NCBI GenBank assembly: GCA_033439265.1
Contig: JAVTVX010000031.1
Coordinates: forward strand, 11,951,501-12,015,500
Length of the DNA: 64,000 nucleotides
Source of the DNA: Dillenia suffruticosa
Lineage: Eukaryota; Streptophyta; Magnoliopsida; Dilleniales; Dilleniaceae
Direction of reading: 5' to 3'
In this document: piece after piece, positions 55,200-64,000 of the stretch
Position numbering within the stretch: the first letter of the stretch is position 1
How the letters are laid out: each line of letters starts with the position of its first letter
Notes under the pieces: generated by a model
Told to the model about the DNA's origin: nothing
What the model saw: only the letters and a program-made list of their open reading frames with translations
Database searches by the model: none
Position numbers and translations under genes: made by a program

Positions 55200-58100
55200 T
55201 TTGGTGTTGATACTCATATACTCACAGATACCGGGTCGAATAATTCATTGTGAGTTCAGAATTTGAGAGACATTCTGATAGGCCATTAGTCCCACTTGAT
55301 GAAGAATTGTTGGTTATCACCCCCTTGGGAGAGCATTTGATTAGGGATTCAGTATGTAAGTCTTGTAAGGTGAAAGTTGGTGAGACAATCCTTGAAATGG
55401 ATTTGATTCTGTTGGATATAAAAGATTTTGACGCCATCCTAGGCATGGACTGGCTAAGCCTTCACTGAGCTTCAATGAACTGCTTCACTAAAGAAGTGGA
55501 ATTCAGTAGGTCAGGGCATCCCCTACTTGTGTTCGCTGGTGAACAGCGAGTATTGCCAAACTGTGTGATTTCAGCTCTTAAAGCACAGAAATTAATGTAT
55601 AAGGGTTGTGAAGCTTACTTAGCTCACATCATTGACACTACGGCGAAAAGCCCTGATCTGAACGATATCCCTTTGGTGAATGAGTTTCCGGATGTCTTTC
55701 CGGAAGAGTTCCTGGGTTACTACCGATCCGGGAGTTCGATTTCACTGTTGATCTTGTTCCTAGTATAACACCAATCTCTACTCCTCCTTATCGAATGGCA
55801 TCGGTAGAATTGAAAGAGTTGAAGGTCCAACTTCAAGAGTTGTTAGATAAGGGATTCATCCGACCGAGTAACTCACCTTGGGGTACTCCGGTTCTGTTTG
55901 TAAAAAAGAAAGATGACACGTTTCGGTTGTGTATCGATTATCGGCAATTAAATAAGGTAACCATCAAAAACAAATACCCCTTGCCAAGGATTGATGACTT
56001 GTTTGATCAACTCCAAGGGGTCAGTGTATTCTCTAAGATAGATTTGAGATCCGGTTATCACCAGTTGCGGATAAAGGAAGATGATGTCCCCAAGACTTCG
56101 TTTAGAACGCAATATAGGTATTATGAATTCTTGGTGATACCATTTGGTTTGACTAATACTCCAGCAGCTTTCATGGACCTTATGAATCGAGTTTTTCACT
56201 CCTATCTCGATAAGTTGGTCATTATTTTCATTGACGACATCCTTGTGTATTCCAAAAATGATGAAGAGCATTCAAATCATCTTTGGATTGTGCTACAAAC
56301 TCTCCAAGATAAGCAATTGTATGCTAACTTCTCAAAATGTGAATTCTGATTAAAGAAAATTGGCTTCTTGGGGCACATAGTATCGGGAGAAGGGATATTT
56401 ATCGATCAGAAGAAAGTTGACAATTCTGAAATGGGAACAACCTAAAAACGTCACCGAGGTGAGAAGTTTTCTCGGATTGGCAGGTTACTACTGAAGATTC
56501 GTAGAGGGTTTTTTCAAGATTGCAGCTCCGTTGTCTGGCTTAACACGGAAGGAAATCAAGTTTGAATGGACAGATAAATGTGAACAGAGTTTTCAAGAAC
56601 GCAAAAGGAGACTCACGTCAGCTCCCATACTCACTCTTCCTACCACCGGTGATGATTATGTTGTCCACAGCGATGCTAGTAAACAGGGGTTAGGATGCGT
56701 CTTGATGTAAGGCGACAGAGTTATCGCCTACGTTTCTCGACAGTTAAAGGAGCATGAGCTGAATTATCCTACCCATGATCTAGAATTTGCTGCTATTGTA
56801 TTTGCTTTAAAGATTTGGCGACATTACTTATACGGAGCCACTTGTAGAATCTTCACCGACCACAAGAGCCTCAAGTATTTGCTTACCTAGAAGGAGCTCA
56901 ATTTGAGACAAAGGAGATGGTTAGAGCTGATTAAAAACTATGATCTAGTGATTGATTATCATCCGGGTAAGGCGAACGTAGTTGCGGATGCTTTAAGCCG
57001 CAAGTCTTCATTTTCTTCTCTGATTCAGGGAGATTCTTACCTCTCATGTCTAATGGGACTTCGTGGTCTTGGAACTAAATTTGCTTGTGATGCGATGGTA
57101 TATTATTGACAAAATTCGAAATTCGACCAACATTGGTGGACTGTATTAAAGAACTCCAAACCACCGATGAAGAGTTAAAGGAGATAGTGAAAAAGATTCG
57201 CAAGGGTGAAAATAGTGATTTCCGTATTCAAGAGGATGGTATAGTCATGTATGGGGAAAGAATTTGTGTTCCAAAGAATGAGGATTTTCGAAAGGCCATA
57301 CTTGAAGAGGCACATTTTTCGGTCTATACTATGCATCCGGAGAGTACCAAGATATACTTACCATTAAGGAGTCATATTGGTGGTCTTGATTTAAGAGAGA
57401 GATCGCCGAATTTCTGGCGAGATGTCTAGTGTGCCAACAAGTCAAAGCTGAACACCAGAAGCCAGCCGGTGTCTTCCAACCACTGCCAATACCGGTATGG
57501 AAGTGGAAACATATTACTATGGATTTCGTTGTAGGATTTCCACGTACTCCAAGACGTCACGATGCCATTTGGGTGATTGTGGATCATCTCACGAAGTCAG
57601 CCTACTTCTTGCCGATTCAAACACATATTCTTTGGAAAGATTGGTTAAATTATATGTTGATGAGATCGTAAGACTTCACGGAGTTCCGGTATCCATTGTA
57701 TCAGACCGTAATTCTCGATTCACTTCTAGATTTTGGCCAAAGTTGCAAAAGTCCTTAGGGACTAAGCTGAAATTTAGTATTGCTTTCCATCCTCAGACCG
57801 ATGGGCAATCGGAACGTACAATCCAGACTATAGAGGACATGTTGAGGGCGTGTGTCTTGGATTTCCAGGGAAGTTAGGACCGACACCTTTCATTAATTGA
57901 ATTCGCCTATAATAACAACTATCAAACTAGCATAGGGATGCCGCCCTATGAAGCTCTTTATGGAAGGAAGTGCCGGACTCCATTGTGTTGGAACGAGGTT
58001 GGAGAGAGAAAAATTGAAAGTGTAGAATTTATCGAATCACTAAAGAAAAGGTGAAATTGATTCGGGAAAGAATGAAGATGGCTCAAGATCGCCAAAAGAG

Positions 58101-58558
58101 CTACGCCGATAAGAGGAGGAGACCCTTGGAGTTTGAAATAGGGGATAGGGTATTTTTGAAAGTCTCTCATTGGAAGGGAATAATTCGATTTCAGAAACGA
58201 GGAAAGTTAAACTCTCGATACATCGGTCTCTTCAAAATCCTTGAAAGGATTGGGCAAATGGCATATCGGCTAGAATTTTCGTCGGAGTTGCAAAGGATCC
58301 ATAATGTGTTTCACGTTTCAACGTTGAAAAAATATTTACCGGATCCTTCGCATGTATTGGAAGCTCCTCCGGTAGAGTTAAATGAAAATTTGAGTTTCAA
58401 GATACAACCGATGAAAATCATTGATCAACAGATCAAGCAGTTGAGGAGTAAACAAATCCCCATGGTTAAGGTATTATGGAGAAGTAATCAAGTGGAAGAG
58501 GAAACTTGGTAGATCGAAGAGTTGATGCAAAGACAGCACCCCCAACTTTTTAATGTGT
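55200..58558 (+). pseudogene. Tekay pol (protease, RT, RNase H, integrase, chromodomain), broken
   Basis: Protease near 55205 (LTDTGSNNSL, then a stop and shift; end at 55440 with DFDAILGMDWLS). Reverse transcriptase 55795-56500: [45 protein letters not shown] and the catalytic FIDDILVYS with both Asp present; a stop follows KCEF at 56347. RNase H 56640-57000 (VHSDASKQGLGCVLM then a stop, [37 protein letters not shown]). Integrase 57106-57980: zinc part ending [10 protein letters not shown]-like, core acids in [22 protein letters not shown] and [16 protein letters not shown]; a stop follows DFQGS at 57875. C-terminal part 58051-58512 with a chromodomain-like end (VKVLWRSNQVEEETW, stop at 58510). 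All domains are present in order, with at least seven stops or shifts. Dead but nearly full-length. Confidence 0.9.
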
Positions 58559-58606
58559 AATTTTCTTTTGAATTTTGAGAACGAAATTTCTTTTTCTGGG
58601 GTTAAG

Positions 58607-60788
58607 TGTTGTAGCACCAAGAACAAAAAAAAAGAAAAGAAAAAGAAAAGTTAACATTTTCACATTTCCAATAAACACTCTCTCTCTCTCTTCCCTCTCC
58701 CCTCACTTTCCCAATCACCCGAAATTTTTTTTTCTTTCTTTCTTCTCTTCTTCATATCACCCTTCTCTTGCTCTCGTATCTGTTTCTCTAATTCTCTCCA
58801 GCTTCCCGTCTCCCTCATCTCACTCTCTCGATTTTCTCTCTCTTTCTCTCTCCTGTACGCACGCGACAACCCTTTGCTTCTCTCCCTTTCTCACTCGTGC
58901 GTGCTACTTCTTGCGAGCACTACGCTTCTGCAACCTTCGCAAAAACCCCAAGCCGACAGTAGCAGTAGACCCTCAAAAACCCTAGGTCGCGATTCCTCCA
59001 CTGATGTCTTGAATTGGACATCCGAAATCCCCTAGGCCACGACTACGATTCTCTCTCTGCGCAAGTAAGGACCGGTTCCTAATCTTAACTCTAGGGTTTT
59101 GAATTTGCTTAGTAATTAGGTTTAATTGCTAAAAGGTACTTCAATTTGGAAGCGTTGTAGGTTCCGGACTGAATCAAACGGCGCACGAAAGTTAGGTCTA
59201 CGAGCTGCAAAATCCCTAGGTGAGGGAATTTCTAATCCTTTCAGTAGTTGAATGAGCTTAGGGCGAATATAAAAATGAGAGCTTTGTAGATGTTCTGAAA
59301 AATGTGCGGAATTTGAAAAGAGTGCACCTTCCTAAAAATTGATATGTAATTTCTAGGGTTACGTATAAATCCTATATGAATGTAGGTTGATTAATATGAA
59401 AAAAACGTGTTAGATGAAATTAGAAACTTGTTGGGTGGTATAGAACAGCTTTCCTTAGAGTTTGGTGTACGATTTAATGATTCATTTGTGATCAATGTCT
59501 TAAGTTAAGGCATTTGGAATTAAAGAAGGGGTAGGATTTTATTCGATTTGGAAATTGAGAGTGATTACCCTCCCAAAAGGTGAGTGGATGGTTTATTGTA
59601 TTCTTAAATGAGTAACTTGTTTAAAATTGCTTTATAAATAGTTTTGTAAGATTTTTACATATTTTATATAAATTATTTTGTGATTGTGGGATGTCTGAAC
59701 TAGATCGTAAAGTATGAATACATCCACCATGTTTATAAATGCATGTGTGCCATATTTTATTTGAAGTTGCTTTATGAATTGCTAAGGCAACAAATTTTTA
59801 ATTATTTGTTGGAAATTATGGCACATGATTTGTGAAATGAGGTGTTTGAGAAATGAAGGGTGCTGGTAGCTAATGGCTATAGTCATTCCCACCACGGAGC
59901 GACCTAACAGGGTGGTGTGGTTGGGATTGGATGTGCGGGGGAGTTAGACGTCCCTCCCTCTACCGAAGTCGTTAATACTTTTACATATATAAAGCGTGGT
60001 CATGAGATATACTTTGACTGCCCCACATTCACCTCTCATTTATGAATACAATTACACCATTGCACTCCACTTACTGAGTATTCCCCAATACTCACCCCTC
60101 TCTCTACATTTTTCAGAGAATATTTAGTTCGGAAACTGAACGTCGGAGCTTGCGAAGGATTTTTGCTGATTTGTATAGGTATCTAGCAAATGTAGAGAGT
60201 TTTGGGAATTATAGTTTATAGAACCATGGAAGGAAGTTCTGTACATCTCATACCGTGTGAATTTTACTGATACTGGTTGAGTTATTCAGTAAATATTGAT
60301 AAAATCGGACGATTATGATTTGAAACTTCATTATTTTGATTTAACTGTTTGGAAAAATGTTTTATCTTCTATTGAGACATTTGGATTGAGATTCTAAATT
60401 TTGATACTTTCTTTTGGAATTGTGAAGTTCTGTACATCTCATACCGTTTGGATTTTACTGATACTAGCTTGTTTTCTTCATGCAAGTATTAGTAAGATTC
60501 TGCGACTATGATTTGAGACTTTTTTTATTTTGAATGCTTTATTTGTCTGAGATTTCTAGAATGGCTGGAATAGCCACACTGCATGCTTGTGTGTACAGGG
60601 ATAGACTAGATGGATCCTTTGCATGTGTATTGTTTTTATGAATTTCTTACTTGATGGATTTGTGTACCGGAAGATTTATTGTTTAGTAATGTAATCTTGC
60701 GAGGTCCTGATATATGGGGAGATTCTACTCGTATATCGAGATAATGCGGCGGTTGTTACGTACTCGATCCGAGAATCAGGACGTGACA
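58607..60788 (+). mobile_element. 3' LTR of the Tekay element
   Basis: Starts TGTTGTAGCACCAAG after the coding end and ends ACGTGACA. 2182 bp. The first part has CT-rich text (58678-58860) whose open frame (58575-58985) is low-complexity, and CCCTAG...CCGATTCC-type words. From 59834 it aligns with the 5' LTR. A deletion of about 220 bp compared with that LTR lies near 59970. Divergence by eye around 10%, so the insertion is old. Confidence 0.85.
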
Positions 60789-61472
60789 GAGGGGATACTC
60801 AAAAGGCATGCTTGTTAGATTTAGGGACCATTAATTTAGATTCATTTAGGGTTGTGAAGGTACGCGGCTAGTTTCAAGAAGGGACAATGGTGTGATGTCA
60901 TACTCCCTTAAGACTTGATCCTAGCGCTGCGTGAGGATATAGGGTATTCTCATCTTGTAATACTATTCAAATAAAAATATTCCATCATTCTCATGAATAT
61001 TTATATTTATGAGATTACAAACACTCTAATTATATTATTATTTTTTATAAAATAAGATTATAGTGTGATAAGTATATTAAATGGTGATCAAAGGGTTATC
61101 ACCTCTATAAATATTAATATCGATGGCATACTCACAGATATTAAAAGAATTCCCATTCAAATGAACTTCGACTGAATATAGAGTTTGATTTTGAAACTAT
61201 TATTGTAGTTAGGCTTCTAAAACCGCCACTGATTCAAAACTTGGCCACAAAATTTATTCGAAGAATTTTTAAATTCAGGCTAATAGGAATTTGACTCATA
61301 GTTATGTCTAGTTTTGTGACATAAAATTATGAAAGATTGGTTGATTCTCCTCGCAACATATTACAGATTTTGCCCCCCCCCTAAGTATGCCTCATAAATG
61401 AGAAAATTCTAGTAACATTATTTGATTATAATTTTTATAAGAGTTTCTATTTTTTTTCAAACACTAATTGCT
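60789..61472. other. intergenic, no gene seen
   Basis: AT-rich, ends in the promoter of peptide gene copy 5. Contains a C8 run near 61373-61381. Nothing recognisable. Confidence 0.45.
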
Positions 61473-61540
61473 GGGTCAATTAGTGTCCACATTTTTTTAT
61501 TAACTCTTGACAAATTCCAATTGAATAAGTCATTCAACAC

Positions 61541-61593
<53 letters not shown>

Positions 61594-61662
61594 AAATAAC
61601 ATATATATATATATATATATTAGCATGCAATCTCTTAAATCCTCATGAGGCAAATGTCCAAC
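61473..61662 (+). promoter_or_regulatory. promoter of peptide gene copy 5
   Basis: GGGTCAATTAGTGTCCACAT (61473), CTCTTGACAAATTCCAATTG (about 61505), a (CT)n tract (61543-61587), ATATATATATATATATAT (61600-61620) and leader CTCTTAAATCCTCATG. Closest to copy 1 in the first block (GGTCAATTAGTGT in both). Confidence 0.65.
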
Positions 61663-61920
61663 ATGGCTTGTTCTTTTTCTTCATCTTCAAGATTATTGCA
61701 ACTTTGTTTTTACTTTGTTTATGTTTTTCTGCTCCTCAATTTTGCCACAAATTCCTGTGAAGCGGGTCGATTAGGAATTTTGATGAAGGACAACTATTCT
61801 GAGCCTTATACAAGAACAAACAATTCGGGATTTCAATTTTTTGGAGAACTGTGGTTCAACTGTTTGACGGCCCAAGTTTCAGTTAGCGGGTCAACTTCTT
61901 CGAGTGCAGGACAAGGTTAA
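61663..61920 (+). CDS. small secreted peptide precursor, copy 5 (SCOOP-like)
   Basis: Intact single-exon gene. I start at the ATG at 61663 (MACSFSSSSRLLQ, 85 residues) because it aligns with the start of copy 1; an in-frame ATG at 61645 would add MRQMSN. Signal-peptide core LLQLCFYFVYVFLLLNFA, cleavage probably near CEA-G (as in copy 1), then GRLGILMKDN, a GFQ-like middle, and the conserved end VSGSTSSSAGQG at the stop. Compared with copy 1 about 40% of residues agree, with the best agreement in the signal-to-EAGxLxI stretch and the last ten residues; the middle is free to vary. After the stop AAATTTGAAGTTCA resembles copy 3 (AAATTTAGAAGCTCA). It should enter the secretory pathway and be trimmed to a short C-terminal peptide; the receptor is unknown. 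Confidence 0.7.
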   Translation: MACSFSSSSRLLQLCFYFVYVFLLLNFATNSCEAGRLGILMKDNYSEPYTRTNNSGFQFFGELWFNCLTAQVSVSGSTSSSAGQG

Positions 61921-64000
61921 AATTTGAAGTTCACAGTGTTTGTCGATGAAGATGGCTCATTCATTAGTTCATTCTGTCTTCTCCTGGCGTACATTTGTTC
62001 TTTATACCACTATTTTTGTTTTTTTTGTTTTTTTTTGCCATGTAAGAGTTAATCCTTTTGTAAGGTTCATTATCATATTAACAATAAACATGAATGTACC
62101 AAAAAAAACAATAAACATGAAAATCAATAAATTTATTTTAAGTGTAAAACAATTATGTACAAGTTAATATATATGGATTTTAAACTTCATGTTTCCAAAA
62201 TGCATACCATGATAAATAGATCGAAGAAAATTAGGACGTAATTTCTAGAGATCTGATAAACAATTAATGATTTATCTCTCTTCTTGAAACTTTTATGATG
62301 ACTGTAATATTTAGGTGTATGAAAGTGTTGGGACAGTGAGAAGATGATACTCTTGTTTATTTATTGTCTCCCGTTAAACAAAACAATCGTGACTCTTCAA
62401 CAGTTATGACTTTTAAGCCAAAGATCTATACTTCAACTGGTACCATCCTCTCTCCATTTGTAAACGTCAAGTAGTGTCTTTTAATAATCATAAATTTTAA
62501 TTAAAAAGTTATCATTAATTCAAAATTCAAGAATCATACATATATCTAATCAATAGTCATGCATGTTTCTTGAATAGCCAATATTTTATGAGTTATACAA
62601 GATCTGAGCCACATTAATTGGTTTTACATAGCAATGCAAATAAGATATAATTCATATTTATTTTCATGAGTATTTGTGCAGGCTCAGCTAAGTTGGGGTG
62701 CCCTGGAAACAAATCTCCTCGTATATAATCGTCATTATAAGCACTCTCATTGGTGGTAACTAGACCTTGAAAGCAACTTTTACAAATTGAGAGAGAGAGA
62801 ATAGATTGAAACATATAGTTTTGCAATGTGCAAACAAGTAGAAGGCAGCAAAATAAAGTTGGAGATAGGAATCGAAGATGCTATCACAATTAAAGAGAGC
62901 TTGAACAAAAGTAAAAGAGTGAAAGCATTATGTTAATTTTGCATAGAAAGTTTAGTGAAATAAATATGTCATGCATTGGACCCCAATCTTATTCAAATTG
63001 AGTTTAGAAAACAAGTTCCCCAAAAGATAAAAATAATTCTAGCCCTAAGAGATGTGGGGAAAGACTCGACCATGAATAATACTTAAATGTGAAATAAAAA
63101 ATTTTATTCCCAATATAAAATAATAATAATAAATAGAGATTCGGTCTGTTTCTCAAAAAAAAAAATGTCAATAAAAGGTAATCTTAATTTACTTGACTAG
63201 TAGCATTAAAAACCCTTCCTGTGTATATTTGTTACGTTTGGTATAGCTTAAATACATTATACGTAAAATAGAAAATATTTTTGGGAGAAATTATGGAATA
63301 CAAAATAAAATAACAAGTAGAGAGAGAATATTTTTATGTAAGAAATTTGGGAAGATATTGTGTGACGTGCAAGTTTTGATTTCTACATATAGGAGTTTTT
63401 ATGGTGACTAATTGGAGTTCCCCTAAAAGAGGGTATTCCCATAACGGGTTTACTAAAATTAGGATGTGTGATTCAAGATCGAGGGAATTCTATATTATGC
63501 GCGACAATTAGGATTGGTCATTGGGAACACCCGCAAGATTGTTTATAAAAGGTGCTTTATGTGGTAAGATTGTTTCATCGGTTATTTTTTTTTATAAATT
63601 ATCGGTATTTAATTATTTTTTTATAAATTATTGATATTTGATAATTATTTTATATCTGATTAAATCTAATTCGAGTCGAAATAAACCCTTAAGAAATAAA
63701 ATTTTTTAAATACATTTTTTTTTATATATAAGACTTAAAATCAAAATTTTATTTAAAAATATACCGATATCTAGTTATTCGATCGATTAGATGTTAGTAC
63801 CGTTTGTTTATTTGATTAGTCATAATGATTGCTTCTTAAGAAAAGAATAAATGATAATGGGTGATAATTATGTACCAAGTGTTTTCATTGAATTGAATAG
63901 ATATTATATTTTTATATTAATTTACTTTTATTGTGCATGAATATTAGTTTTGATCAACTCGCCTAATCGAGTAGCATCACAAAAGTGTGTTACAGGATTG
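61921..64000. other. intergenic, no gene seen
   Basis: AT-rich flank of copy 5 with short frames that have no recognisable features (61940-62167 Phe-rich, 62614-62826). At about 62425 the phrase CTTCAACTGGTACCATCC is a weak A-box-like word without a matching B box. No transposon ends seen. Confidence 0.45.

Noticed and set aside
58575-58985. 136-codon Ser/Phe/Leu-rich open frame
   Set aside because: Lies in the CT-rich start of the Tekay 3' LTR; low-complexity translation.
1-64000. CRISPR arrays, bacterial-type operons, tRNA or rRNA genes
   Set aside because: No regularly spaced identical repeats with unique spacers, and no complete tRNA fold beyond the SINE heads; the genome is plant nuclear.

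Overview
This is an AT-rich nuclear window from a flowering plant, most likely a eudicot. The evidence is single-exon plant genes, CT-rich leaders in front of TATA boxes, and layers of plant LTR retrotransposons (Ty1/copia, and Ty3/gypsy of the Tekay/Del, other chromovirus and Tat types), CACTA and hAT DNA transposons, and tRNA-derived SINEs. No rRNA, tRNA or CRISPR was seen. Everything was read by eye from the sequence, with no database search, so family names rest on recognised motifs.

Layout. 1-2960: minus-strand gypsy remnant (gag plus LTR) with a small non-autonomous CACTA element in its LTR. 5083-5793 (-): one intact gene for a two-membrane-segment plant protein with an acidic middle and a conserved C-terminal motif. 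6210-6678: extremely GC-rich hAT-like element with an 8-bp target duplication, followed by a SINE. 15119-16522 (+): intact leucine-rich-repeat receptor-like protein, RLP29-like. 18.4-39.6 kb and 61.4-61.9 kb: a broken array of small-peptide genes. Two copies encode secreted-type precursors (18610, 61663), one has lost its signal-peptide core (32117), one promoter has no gene body (39.4 kb), and there may be a further remnant near 20.5 kb. All encoded peptides end in a Ser-rich, Gly-terminated motif (consensus GSxS[RS][ST]A[GA]QG). Shared upstream and downstream blocks show that the units arose by segmental duplication. Transposons later drove them apart: a gypsy remnant (21.8-26.2 kb), a copia element (27119-30575, TSD TATAC), a 650-bp triple repeat (32991-34746) and a Tat remnant (34.8-37.5 kb).

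39.6-60.8 kb is a nest: a minus-strand gypsy element (39604-52240) split by a 10-kb CACTA element (40259 to about 50338), then a decayed plus-strand Tekay-type gypsy element (52241-60788).

The most interesting signal is the peptide family. Its precursor layout (signal peptide, variable middle, conserved C-terminal SxS motif), its shared promoter with W-box-like TTGAC elements, and its birth-and-death pattern are what one expects of immune-type signalling peptides (phytocytokines) resembling SCOOPs. A receptor-like protein gene lies about 2 kb from the first copy. Function is inferred, not shown.
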